DNA of 64,000 nt from Erythrobacter sp. BLCC-B19 (GTDB taxonomy: Bacteria; Pseudomonadota; Alphaproteobacteria; Sphingomonadales; Sphingomonadaceae), in NCBI RefSeq assembly GCF_028621955.1, contig NZ_CP117516.1, positions 1,138,001 to 1,202,000 on the forward strand, written 5' to 3'. The translations under genes were made by a program, and so were the position numbers. Every line of letters starts with the position of its first letter. The first letter of the stretch is position 1. Below the pieces are notes generated by a model, which was not told where the DNA came from, made no database searches, and saw only the letters and a list, made by a program, of their open reading frames with translations. This document shows positions 37,601 through 46,197 of the stretch, in pieces.

Positions 37601-39336
37601 GTGAGCACGAATTCGTGGATCGACCCGAGGGTCGGATCGGTCAGGATCGTCGGCACTTCGGCCAGCACCCGGAACCCGAAATTCTCGAGCGCGGGCACTG
37701 CGTCCGACAGCGCGAGCACGCCATGGGGGACATAGACCTTGAGCCGCAGCGTCTCGGCCCCGTCGGCGGGCCAGCGATAGAGCCGCACAGCCCGATGCCC
37801 CGCGCGCTGCGCTCCGCCCTCTCCCAGCGCCAGAGTGCGCAGCTTGGCGATATCGCGCGCGGCTTCTTCGGGGCCATAGGCAAGGCGGTAACCGGTCGGG
37901 AAGGCCGGGGCATAGCGGCCAGCAAGCGCGGCGGCACGGCCCGCCTCCTCGCCGGTGGCGGCCAGATGGCCCTCGACCGCCTCGTTCCACCCGCGCAGCA
38001 ATTGCGCCAGCTGCGCCTCGATCGCGGTATCGTCAGGCAGATCGGCGCAGGCGCGCACATCGATCAGGAAGCGCAGCAGGGCGAGCGTCGAACCTTCGAC
38101 CTCAAGGCTCCAGTCGAGCAGCCGCGCTCCCGGCGCCTGAAGCAGCATCGCCTGAATCTGCAAGCGCACCTCGGTCGACAGCTGATCGCGCGGCAGCCAG
38201 ACGAAGGCGAAGACATGGCGCTCCAGCATCGATCGCACCATGATGAGGCGCGGGCGCGGCCGGTCGATCAGCGCCATCTTGGTGGCAACCAGATCAGCAA
38301 CGCGCGCCGGATCGAAGGCGGTCAGCAGGTCGTTGGGCAGCGAGGTGAAGGCGTGCACCAGCGCCTTGCCATTGTGCCCGGCCGGATCGAAGCCGAGCCG
38401 CGCGGTCATGTCGGCGACCATGCGGCGCAGCACCGGCACTTCGGACGGCCGCTCGTTCAGCGCCGCACTGGTCCACAGCCCGGCATGGATCGAAAGCGCG
38501 GTGATCGTCTTGCCTTCGCGCACGGGCACGATGAACAGGTCGAGCGGGCTGGCGCGGTGGACGCGGGCCTGGACGTTGGACTTGATCGCCAGCAGTGCCT
38601 GCGGGCGGCCCGCCGCGTCGTGCCGGTCGAACCATTCGAAGGCGCGGGCATAGGAGGTATCGGCCAGCAGGTCGTGCGCCGAGGCCCGGCAGATGCCGAG
38701 CCGCGCGGCACTGGTGCCGTCACGGTGGCGGGTGACATGGCCGAGCTGGGTCAGCATCCCCGCCCCCAGCCACGACAGCAGCGCGCCTGCCTCGGGATCG
38801 ACCGCGCCCGCCAGCGCGGCATCGGCGGTGATCGCGGCCTGCATGGTCGGCCAGTCGCCGACCGCTGCCTGGACATCGGCCAGCGTCGTCTCGAGCGCGG
38901 CCAGCAGTTCGCGCCGCTTGCGGGCGTCGACGCGCGGGGTTTCGATGTAGATCAGCGATTCGCGCGCGCCTGTCTTGCCCAGCCCAGCGATGGCACCGGC
39001 CGCGTCACGCTCGACCGGGGTCACGGGGTGGAGCAGCAGGTCGATTCCCACGCCCTGCGCGGCAATCGTCGCCGCGACAGAATCGACCAGAAACGGCATA
39101 TCGTCATTGATGAGGCCGATGCGCAGGTGACGGCGGTCGCCACCGGCGGATTCGAGCGCGACCAGCGACTGGCCGGGGGCGCGGGTGGCGGCGGCGGTGA
39201 GCAGCCAGCCCGCCGCCTCGTCGAGCGCCGCCTTGCCGAGCGGCGGATCGCCGGGCAGCATCGAGGCTTCCAGAGCCACCCGCAGAGCCTTGATCAGCGC
39301 CTTGGAAGGCGCGGCGACGGTGGTTTGGGGCACCAT
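34636..39336 (-). CDS. large NAD-dependent glutamate dehydrogenase
   Basis: The 1,566-residue enzyme belongs to the L-180 class of NAD-glutamate dehydrogenases typical of proteobacteria. The central catalytic region contains [34 protein letters not shown] with the active lysine, [14 protein letters not shown], and [19 protein letters not shown]. Long N- and C-terminal regulatory regions flank it. It deaminates glutamate to 2-oxoglutarate, releasing ammonium for catabolism. It is monocistronic with about 130 bases of upstream sequence. A long frame on the other strand is a GC-driven shadow. Confidence 0.96.
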   Translation of the reverse strand: [1566 protein letters not shown]

Positions 39337-39466
39337 GAAAGGCTCCTGCTCGTCCTGCGTCCGGCCTGCGCTTCGTGCGCAACATTATTATGCCGGATTG
39401 TTGTTATCGTATGATGTGGCGATACACTTTCATCTGCGCCGTGCCAAGCGGGATGATGACGTAGCG

Positions 39467-40462
39467 TCAGGCGGCGGGCACGGTCTGGCAGGCGTCGAGC
39501 GTCAGTTCGAGGCTGCGGATGCGCGCGTCCGGGTCGTAGGTCGCGCCGCAGAGCATGATTTCGTCCGCCCCGGTGCGCTGCACGAAGGCGGCAATCCCGT
39601 CGCGCACCTGTGCGGGTGTGCCAACGGCAGCGGCCTGCCCGATATGCGCGAGCATCGCCTGCGCGGGGGCGGGCAGGGTTGCGGTGTAATCCCTGATCGG
39701 TGGCGGCAGCCTGCCGGGCTGGCCCGAGCGCAACCGCACGAAGCTCTGCTGCTGCGAAGAGGCGAGCAGGCGCGCCTCGGCCTCAGTCTCGGCGGCAAAG
39801 ACATTCATCGCGACCATCACATGGGGGCGATCCAGCGCGTCTGACGGCTGGAAGTCGCGGCGATAGACCGCGAGCGCGGCGTCCAGATGATCGGGCGCGA
39901 AATGCGCCGCAAAGGCATAGGGGAGACCAAGTTTCGCCGCGAGCTGCGCGCCGAACAGGCTCGATCCCAGCATCCACAGCTCGACCTTGGCGCCGAGGCC
40001 GGGGGTGGCGGCGATCGGCATCTCGAGATCGCCGGTCAGCAGCGCGCGCAGTTCGACCACGTCCTGCGGGAAGTATTCGGCGGCCTGGTGGAGGTTCTTG
40101 CGCAAGGCGCGCTGCAATTCCGGCCCGGCCCCCGGCGCGCGGCCCAGCCCGAGGTCGACCCGCCCGGGGAACAGCGCGTCCAGCGTGCCGAACTGCTCGG
40201 CGATCTGGAACGGGGTGTGGTTGGGCAGCATGATCCCGCCCGATCCGATGCGGATGCGGCTGGTGGCATTGCCGATATGCGCGAGCACCACCGAGGTCGC
40301 GCCGCCCGCAATCCCGTCCATCGCGTGATGCTCGGCCACCCAGAAGCGGTCGCATCCCACCGCCTCGGCGGCGCGCGCCAGCTGCGTGGTGGCGGCGAAG
40401 GCTTCGGTGAGGGTGCCGCCCTCGCGGACGGGCACGAGGTCGAGCACGGAAAAGCGGGTCAT
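39467..40462 (-). CDS. LLM-class flavin-dependent oxidoreductase (luciferase-like)
   Basis: The 331-residue protein has the bacterial-luciferase-like TIM barrel of the small one-component subfamily: FSVLDLVPVREGGT, FWVAEHHAMDGIAG, IRIGSGGIMLPNHTPFQIAEQFG and PGRVDLGLGRAPG. These enzymes use reduced FMN or F420; the subfamily with EHH and AGGATS motifs is usually an FMN-linked alkanal monooxygenase-like protein of unknown substrate. It is the last gene of a three-gene unit with a TPR protein and an alpha/beta hydrolase, overlapping the former by four bases. Confidence 0.9.
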   Translation of the reverse strand: MTRFSVLDLVPVREGGTLTEAFAATTQLARAAEAVGCDRFWVAEHHAMDGIAGGATSVVLAHIGNATSRIRIGSGGIMLPNHTPFQIAEQFGTLDALFPGRVDLGLGRAPGAGPELQRALRKNLHQAAEYFPQDVVELRALLTGDLEMPIAATPGLGAKVELWMLGSSLFGAQLAAKLGLPYAFAAHFAPDHLDAALAVYRRDFQPSDALDRPHVMVAMNVFAAETEAEARLLASSQQQSFVRLRSGQPGRLPPPIRDYTATLPAPAQAMLAHIGQAAAVGTPAQVRDGIAAFVQRTGADEIMLCGATYDPDARIRSLELTLDACQTVPAA

Positions 40463-41337
40463 TGTTGCAGAGCCTCCTGGGCGGGCGCAGCGGCAGTCTC
40501 GCCTGCCCCGCCCAATTGCGCAAGATAGCCCTTGGCGGTGGCAGCGGCGGGATGTTCGGGGGCGAGGCTGATCACCGATTGCCAGCTCGCCCGCGCGGCC
40601 TCGTCACGCCCGGCCAGCACTGCGATCACCCCGGCCTCAAGCCCGATCTCGGGGCCGAGACCGGCGCTGCCCGGGGCGATGGCCGAGGCGCGCTCGATCG
40701 CGGCCTGCGCCTCGCCAAGCCGGTCGAGCCGGCGCAGCAGCGTCGCCTTCAGGAGCCAGCCCTCGGCCCGGTCAGGCGCGGCGGTGGTGGCGATGTCGAG
40801 CGCGGCGAGCGCCTCCTCCCCCCGCCCCAGCGTCACCAGCGCGCGGGCGCGGTCGGTGGCGGCGATGGCTTCGAGCGGGGCGGAACCGGCAGCGCGTGCC
40901 TCGCCCTCGGCCAGCGCCAGCAGCCCTTCCGCGCCCGCCGCATCGCCTCCGCCCAGCGCGGCGTTGCCCGCCAGCGCGGCATAGCGGGCGCGGGTGCGGG
41001 TCTCGTCCTCGGGGGTTTCGGCACGGGCGGCGGCAAAGGCGGCGCGGGCATCGTCCCACAGGCCCAGCTCGCTCGCGGCAAGGCCAAGACAGTGGTTGGC
41101 GAGCACCCGGTCGGCCCCTTGCGTCTCGCTGCGGCGGATTTGCGCCGTGGCATGGGCGCGCGCCGGGTCTTCGGCGAGCTGATCGAGACAGGTTTCGAGC
41201 CAGGCGCTGGTCGCGTTCAGCTCGGTCTTTGCCGCCTCGGCCCGTGCGGGCCGATCGCGCACAAGATCATCGCCCTGCATCCCCCCGCCGAGCGGATTGG
41301 GGCCGACTTGCAGCAACACGGCGAGGATCAGGGACAT
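40459..41337 (-). CDS. tetratricopeptide repeat protein, exported or membrane-associated
   Basis: The 292-residue protein has a short hydrophobic start (MSLILAVLLQVG) and is almost entirely alpha-helical, with degenerate TPR units such as HCLGLAASELGLWDDARAAF, LGRGEEALAALDIATTAAPD and RLDRLGEAQAAIERASAIAP. TPR proteins mediate protein contacts. The gene lies six bases after the hydrolase and overlaps the LLM oxidoreductase by four, so all three are probably one operon. Its partner is unknown. Confidence 0.8.
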   Translation of the reverse strand: MSLILAVLLQVGPNPLGGGMQGDDLVRDRPARAEAAKTELNATSAWLETCLDQLAEDPARAHATAQIRRSETQGADRVLANHCLGLAASELGLWDDARAAFAAARAETPEDETRTRARYAALAGNAALGGGDAAGAEGLLALAEGEARAAGSAPLEAIAATDRARALVTLGRGEEALAALDIATTAAPDRAEGWLLKATLLRRLDRLGEAQAAIERASAIAPGSAGLGPEIGLEAGVIAVLAGRDEAARASWQSVISLAPEHPAAATAKGYLAQLGGAGETAAAPAQEALQQ

Positions 41338-41343
41338 GGGGCG

Positions 41344-42078
41344 CTATCCGTAAAAACCGGCCACGATGGCCTTCAATGCGGCAATGTCGCTGTCACGCGA
41401 CAGGCGGTGATCGCCGTCCTCTACCAGCGTCACCTGAACCTCAGCCGACCCGAGCGCCGCTTTCAGCCTGAGGCTGATCTCCCACGGCACATCGGCATCG
41501 GCCTTGCCGTGGATCAGATGCACCGGACAGGCGAGATCGAGCCCGCGCTCCAGCCGCAGGTGACATTCGGCATCGGCGAAGAAGCCGGGATGGGTGGGCG
41601 TCGGCTCGGGGCCATAGGGGTTCGGCTCGAGAATCGTCTCGCCCGCCGCCAGCGCTGCGCGCTGTGCCGCGGTGTAGCCCCAACGGGTGAAATCGGGCGC
41701 GGGGGCAATGCCGATCAGCCCGGCGAGGCGGTGTTTCAGATGCTCGGCCACCAGCAGCATCAGCCATCCGCCCATCGAGGAGCCGACCAGCAGCACCGGC
41801 CCACTGACATAGGACGCCACCAGCGCCAGCACCTCGTCCCGCCACTTCGACAGGGTGCCATCGGCGAACTCGCCGTCACTCAGCCCGCAGCCCGAATAGT
41901 CGAGCAGCAGGCAGGCGCGTCCGGCCAATTCAGCCTCGGCGAACAGGGCGCTCGCCTTGCTGCCGCTCATGTCGGACATATAGCCGGGCAGGAACACCAG
42001 GCACGGCCCTGACCCATGGGTGTAGCGAAACGCGATGCGGCGGCCATCGTAAAGGGTGTGGTGCACAATGTCGGTCAT
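41344..42078 (-). CDS. alpha/beta hydrolase
   Basis: The 244-residue hydrolase has the nucleophile elbow GSSMGG, an oxyanion segment LVFLPGYMSDMSGSK, an acid motif in LIHGKADADVPW and the final DGDHRLSR with catalytic histidine. Its compact size and GYMSDM motif resemble ABHD10-like thioesterase/carboxylesterases. ATG at 42078 is chosen over an upstream start because it gives the family length. It heads the hydrolase/TPR/LLM unit and is divergent from phoD. Confidence 0.9.
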   Translation of the reverse strand: MTDIVHHTLYDGRRIAFRYTHGSGPCLVFLPGYMSDMSGSKASALFAEAELAGRACLLLDYSGCGLSDGEFADGTLSKWRDEVLALVASYVSGPVLLVGSSMGGWLMLLVAEHLKHRLAGLIGIAPAPDFTRWGYTAAQRAALAAGETILEPNPYGPEPTPTHPGFFADAECHLRLERGLDLACPVHLIHGKADADVPWEISLRLKAALGSAEVQVTLVEDGDHRLSRDSDIAALKAIVAGFYG

Positions 42079-42158
42079 GCCGCTCCCATGCCTTGCGCCG
42101 CGCCGCAAGCGCAAGCATTGTCACGCAAGCGCAACGGGAGAGGACTACGCGCACCGCC

Positions 42159-43817
42159 ATGCCCAACACCACATCTGCGGGCCTGCCCGCCGCCACCGCG
42201 CTCACCCGCCGCAGCTTGTTCACCCTCGCCGGAGCCGGGGCTGCCGCTGCCGCCGCGCCTGCCGTAGCGCAGGGCTTCGGCACCGGCTTCACCCACGGCG
42301 TTGCGAGCGGCGAGCCCTCGGCGAACAGCTTCCTTTTGTGGACCCGCTATGTCGGGGACGCAGGCCGGATCGAATACATCGTCTCCAAGAGCGCCGACAT
42401 GAGCCGCCCGGTCGGCGGCGGATCGGTGCCCGTCTCGGCCGAGCGCGATTACTGCGTCAAGGCCGAGGTGATGAGCGATCTCGAACCTGACACGTGGTAT
42501 TTCTACCAGTTCATCGCCCCCGATGGCACCAAGTCGCCCGTGGGCCGCACCCGCACCCTGCCGCAAGGGCCAAGCGCGCGCTTCCGCCTCGCGGTGTTCT
42601 CCTGCTCGAACTATGGCTTCGGCTGGTTCAACGCCTATGCCCACGCCGCCGAGGCGAACGATGCCGACCTTGCGGTGCATCTGGGCGACTACATCTACGA
42701 ATATGGCGCGGGCACCTATCCCACCGCCGGGCAGGCTCACCCTGACCGGGTGCTGGCCCCTTCCACAGAGATCGTCGCGCTGACCGATTACCGCCTGCGC
42801 TACGCCACCTACCGCGCCGATCCCGACCTGCAGCGCCTTCATCAGGTGCTCCCCATGATTGCCGTCTGGGACGATCACGAAAGCGCCAATGATTCGTGGA
42901 AGGACGGCGCGCAGAACCACCAGAGCGACACCGAGGGCGAGTGGGCCATGCGCAAGGCCGCCGCCAAGCGCGCCTACCGCGAATGGATGCCGGTCTCGGA
43001 CGATCCCTACAAGGCCTATCAGGTCGGCGACCTTGCCACCCTGTTCCGGCTCGACACCCGGCTTGAGGGGCGCGAGCAGCAGTTCAGTCTTGAAAAGCTG
43101 CTCGACGGCAAGACCGATCCCGCCGCAGCCGCAGCCGCACTCGATGCCTTCCGCGACGGGGCATGGTCGGACACCGAACGCCAGTTGCTCGGAGCCGCGC
43201 AGGAGGCGTGGCTGGCCGATGCACTCAAGGCTTCGACCAAGGCTGGCACGTCATGGCAGGTGCTGGTGCAGCAAGTGCTGATCGGCAACCTCAAGACCCC
43301 CACCGCGCTGGTCGAGGGGCTGGGTGCCGGCGTGCCCGATTTCGTCGCCAAGCGCCTCGCCGCCGCCGCGCAGGCGAGCAAGGCGGGCCTGCCCTCGAAC
43401 ATGGACGCCTGGGACGGTTACCCCGCCGCGCGCGAACGCGTGTTCAAGGCGGCATTGAACGCAGATGCGAACCTCGTGGTGCTGGCGGGCGACACCCACA
43501 ATGGCTGGGCCTTCGACCTGACGCAGGACGGCGCGGCCGTGGGGGTGGAACTGGGCGTCTGCTCGGTCAGCTCGCCCGGCTTCGAAAGCTACCTGAACTT
43601 CATCAAGCCCGACACGCTGGCAAGCGCGATGGTGGCCGAAAACCCGCAGCTCCAATGGGCCGATACATCGCAGCGCGGCTACATGGTGGTCGAACTGACC
43701 CCGACGCGAGCGGAGACCGAGTACCGCTTCTCCAGCGGCGTAAGGCAGCGCTCGGCCAAGCTGGCGGGGACGAAGCGGATTGCGACCGACAAGGGTTCGG
43801 GCAAGCTGGTGGTCTAA
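42159..43817 (+). CDS. phoD: PhoD-family alkaline phosphatase, Tat-exported
   Basis: The 552-residue enzyme starts with a twin-arginine signal (LTRRSLFTLAGAGAAA). It has the N-terminal PhoD domain (FTHGVASGEPSANSFLLW) and a calcineurin-like metallophosphoesterase domain with VFSCSNYGFGWFNAYA, HLGDYIYEYG, WDDHESANDSWKDG and LAGDTHNGWAFDL. PhoD hydrolyses phosphodiesters and monoesters outside the cytoplasm with Ca2+/Fe3+, helping phosphate scavenging. I see no obvious Pho box upstream. Confidence 0.95.
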   Translation: MPNTTSAGLPAATALTRRSLFTLAGAGAAAAAAPAVAQGFGTGFTHGVASGEPSANSFLLWTRYVGDAGRIEYIVSKSADMSRPVGGGSVPVSAERDYCVKAEVMSDLEPDTWYFYQFIAPDGTKSPVGRTRTLPQGPSARFRLAVFSCSNYGFGWFNAYAHAAEANDADLAVHLGDYIYEYGAGTYPTAGQAHPDRVLAPSTEIVALTDYRLRYATYRADPDLQRLHQVLPMIAVWDDHESANDSWKDGAQNHQSDTEGEWAMRKAAAKRAYREWMPVSDDPYKAYQVGDLATLFRLDTRLEGREQQFSLEKLLDGKTDPAAAAAALDAFRDGAWSDTERQLLGAAQEAWLADALKASTKAGTSWQVLVQQVLIGNLKTPTALVEGLGAGVPDFVAKRLAAAAQASKAGLPSNMDAWDGYPAARERVFKAALNADANLVVLAGDTHNGWAFDLTQDGAAVGVELGVCSVSSPGFESYLNFIKPDTLASAMVAENPQLQWADTSQRGYMVVELTPTRAETEYRFSSGVRQRSAKLAGTKRIATDKGSGKLVV

Positions 43818-43936
43818 TCCCGGCAGAAAATCGCCTCTATCGGCAGGCCGAACACCTCGGCGATGGTGAAGGCAAGCGGGAGCGAGGGATCGTAGCGGCC
43901 ATTCTCGATCGCGTTGACGCTCTGGCGCGAGGCTGT
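43814..43936 (-). pseudogene. truncated Xre-family helix-turn-helix regulator remnant
   Basis: An open stretch of 40 codons ends at a stop overlapping the phoD stop and reads ASRQSVNAIENGRYDPSLPL, then FTIAEVFGLPIEAIF. This is the recognition helix and C-terminal part of the small Xre regulators that are about 65-70 residues long. The first 25 or so residues, including the first helix, are missing: an in-frame stop at 43937-43939 precedes it and I find no start. The remaining part contains the presumed thrS promoter. It appears to be a deletion remnant. Confidence 0.75.
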
Positions 43937-43943
43937 TCATAAG
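43914..43943 (+). promoter_or_regulatory. candidate thrS leader promoter
   Basis: TTGACG at 43914-43919 is followed, after 18 bases, by CATAAG at 43938-43943, a plausible sigma-70 pair for an alphaproteobacterium. Transcription would start near 43950, about 20 bases before the threonine-rich leader ORF. The elements lie inside the Xre remnant, which explains why this sequence was kept. Confidence 0.4.
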
Positions 43944-43969
43944 GGGTGACAGGCGAACGCCATAAGCCT

Positions 43970-44059
43970 ATGGACGCCCGCATGGCACAGACGCTCGCCA
44001 CCACCTGCACCACCACCACGACCCGGACTACCATCCGGGGGCGGGGTGCTGCGGCATAG
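43970..44059 (+). CDS. threonine-rich leader peptide upstream of thrS
   Basis: A 29-codon frame reads MDARMAQTLATTCTTTTT, then RTTIRGRGAAA and stop. Ten of the 14 residues from position 8 to 21 are threonine. Such runs of the cognate amino acid are the hallmark of ribosome-mediated attenuation, and the next gene encodes threonyl-tRNA synthetase. A TAAG element lies before the ATG. Immediately after it lie mutually exclusive RNA stems (see 44033-44140). Translation of this short frame is inferred; the coincidence of Thr codons and thrS is strong. Confidence 0.75.
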   Translation: MDARMAQTLATTCTTTTTRTTIRGRGAAA

Positions 44060-44140
44060 AGCCTGCAGCCCGCCGCCCGGATCGGGGCGGCGCGGTGTTC
44101 TCCCTGATCCGGTACCTCGCCCAACACCGCTCTTCCGGTG
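44033..44140 (+). promoter_or_regulatory. thrS leader: alternative RNA stems of the thrS leader (attenuator-like)
   Basis: Competing pairings are visible. (1) 44033-44052, in the end of the leader ORF, pairs imperfectly with 44065-44082 (ATCCGGG/CCCGGAT and more). (2) 44071-44078 pairs with 44085-44092 (CGCCGCCC/GGGCGGCG). (3) 44077-44087 pairs with 44102-44112 over 11 bp with one G-U. (4) GCGGTGTT at 44092-44099 pairs with AACACCGC at 44123-44130. (5) CACCG/CGGTG close at 44125-44140. Stem 3 excludes 1, 2 and 4. This is the geometry of an attenuator, but no long T-run follows, so transcriptional versus translational control is open. Confidence 0.6.
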
Positions 44141-44186
44141 CGATGCCCTTTGTCCTAAGGCGCGCCAAACGAGACGGATTTGAACG

Positions 44187-46181
44187 ATGACCGAACTGCT
44201 CAAGATCAGCCTGCCCGATGGCTCGGTGCGCGAAGTGCCGCGGGGTTCAACCCCGGCGGACATTGCCGCGGCGATCGGCCCGGGCCTCGCCAAGGCAGCG
44301 ATTGCTGCGCGCGTCGATGGCGAGTTGCGCGATCTGACCCGCCCCTTCGATGGCGACGCGAACCTCGCGCTGGTCACCTCGCGCGACGAGGCCGATGCGC
44401 TCGAACTCGCCCGCCACGACTATGCTCACGTGCTGGCCGAGGCGGTGCAGTCGCTGTTCCCCGGCACGCAGATCACCTTCGGCCCGGCGACCGACGACGG
44501 TTTCTACTATGACGTGAAGGCGCCGGACACGCGCGAACCCTTCGGCATGGACGATCTGCCCGCCATCGAAGAAGAAATGCGCCGCATCATCCGCGCCGAC
44601 AAGCCGCTGCGCCGCGAGGTGTGGAGCCGCGAGCAGCTGATCGCCAAGTGGGCGGGCGAGGGCGAGACCTTCAAGGCCGAATGGGCCAAGGAACTGCCCG
44701 AGGGCGAGGAGCTGACGGTCTATTGGTCAGGCAACGACTGGCTCGATATGTGCCGCGGGCCCCACCTGCCCTCGACCGGCAAGCTCGATCCCGATGCCTT
44801 CAAACTGATGCGCGTCGCCGGGGCCTATTGGCGCGGCGACCAGAACAATGCGCAGCTGACCCGCATCTACGGCACCGGCTGGCTCAACAAGAAGCAATTG
44901 CAAGCCCACCTCACGCGTCTGGAAGAGGCCGCCAAGCGCGACCACCGCAAGCTGGGCCGCGAGATGGACCTGTTCCACTTGCAGGAGGAGGCCCACGGGA
45001 GCGTCTTCTGGCACCCCAAGGGCTACCGCATCTGGCGCGAGCTCGAGAGCTATATGCGCCGCAAGATGGACGGCGGCGGCTATCGCGAGATCAAGACCCC
45101 GCAGCTGATGGACGTGCGCCAGTGGACGCAATCGGGCCACTGGGGGAAGTACGCGCAGAATATGTTCGCCGTCCCCGACATCGTCCCCGATGTCGACGAG
45201 GAGAGCGGCGTCGCCTCCCCCAAGGTGGCGGATGACGCGGCATGGATGGCGATCAAGCCGATGAACTGCCCGGCGCACGTGATGGTCTTCAAGCAGGGGA
45301 TCACCTCCTACCGCGACCTCCCCATTCGTCTGGGCGAAATGGGCTGCTGCCACCGCAACGAGCCCCACGGCGCGCTGCACGGCCTGATGCGCGTGCGCCA
45401 GTTCACGCAGGACGATGCGCATATCTTCTGTACCGAGGGGCAGGTCGTCAGCGAAGTGCAGGCTTTCATCGCGCTCGCTGACAGCGTGTATCGCGACTTC
45501 GGCTTCACCTACGACATCAAGCTCGCCCTGCGCCCCGAAAAGCGCTTCGGCAGCGAGGCGGACTGGGACAAGGCCGAGCAGGAGCTGCGCGATGCTTTGA
45601 CCGCCAACGGCCTCGAATGGGAGGAACTCCCCGGCGAGGGCGCGTTCTATGCCCCCAAGCTCGAATGGCACCTCACCGACGCGATCGGGCGCACCTGGCA
45701 GGTCGGCACGATCCAGTCCGACCGGGTTTTGCCCGAGCGTTTGGACGCGAACTACATCGGCGAGGATGGCGAAAAGCACCGCCCGGTGATGCTCCACCGC
45801 GCGATCTTCGGCAGCTATGAACGCTTCATCGGCATCCTGATCGAGCATTTCGCGGGCAAGCTCCCGACCTGGCTCGCCCCGGTGCAGGCGGTGGTGGCGA
45901 CGATCGTTTCGGACGCGGACGCCTATGCCCATGACGTCGAGGCGCAGCTCAAGGCGGCCGGCATCCGGGTCGAGACCGACACCCGCAACGAGAAGATCAA
46001 CTACAAGGTGCGCGAACACTCGCTCGCCAAGGTCCCGCACCTCTTGGTGGTCGGCAAGCGCGAGGCCGAGGAAGGCACTGTCGCGGTGCGCACATTGGGC
46101 GCGGAGCACCAGAAGGTGATGCCGCTCGCCGAGGCGATCGCGATGCTGCGCAGCGAGGGCACCCCGCCCGACATCGCCTGA
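44187..46181 (+). CDS. thrS: threonyl-tRNA synthetase
   Basis: The 664-residue enzyme has an N-terminal TGS domain (about 1-62) and an editing domain with [12 protein letters not shown] and DMCRGPH. The editing HxxxH second His is Glu, as I recall for other alphaproteobacterial enzymes. The catalytic core carries the zinc ligands ([25 protein letters not shown] and the later His), and a C-terminal anticodon-binding domain ends near [15 protein letters not shown]. It charges tRNA-Thr. A threonine-rich leader ORF and alternative RNA stems lie directly upstream. Confidence 0.98.
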   Translation: MTELLKISLPDGSVREVPRGSTPADIAAAIGPGLAKAAIAARVDGELRDLTRPFDGDANLALVTSRDEADALELARHDYAHVLAEAVQSLFPGTQITFGPATDDGFYYDVKAPDTREPFGMDDLPAIEEEMRRIIRADKPLRREVWSREQLIAKWAGEGETFKAEWAKELPEGEELTVYWSGNDWLDMCRGPHLPSTGKLDPDAFKLMRVAGAYWRGDQNNAQLTRIYGTGWLNKKQLQAHLTRLEEAAKRDHRKLGREMDLFHLQEEAHGSVFWHPKGYRIWRELESYMRRKMDGGGYREIKTPQLMDVRQWTQSGHWGKYAQNMFAVPDIVPDVDEESGVASPKVADDAAWMAIKPMNCPAHVMVFKQGITSYRDLPIRLGEMGCCHRNEPHGALHGLMRVRQFTQDDAHIFCTEGQVVSEVQAFIALADSVYRDFGFTYDIKLALRPEKRFGSEADWDKAEQELRDALTANGLEWEELPGEGAFYAPKLEWHLTDAIGRTWQVGTIQSDRVLPERLDANYIGEDGEKHRPVMLHRAIFGSYERFIGILIEHFAGKLPTWLAPVQAVVATIVSDADAYAHDVEAQLKAAGIRVETDTRNEKINYKVREHSLAKVPHLLVVGKREAEEGTVAVRTLGAEHQKVMPLAEAIAMLRSEGTPPDIA

Positions 46182-46197
46182 CGGGGCACGGACCGCC

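Noticed and set aside
35656..39414. Open frame of about 1,250 codons on the plus strand opposite the glutamate dehydrogenase
   Set aside because: Same cause: low-complexity translation without motifs, fully antisense to a clearly identified enzyme.
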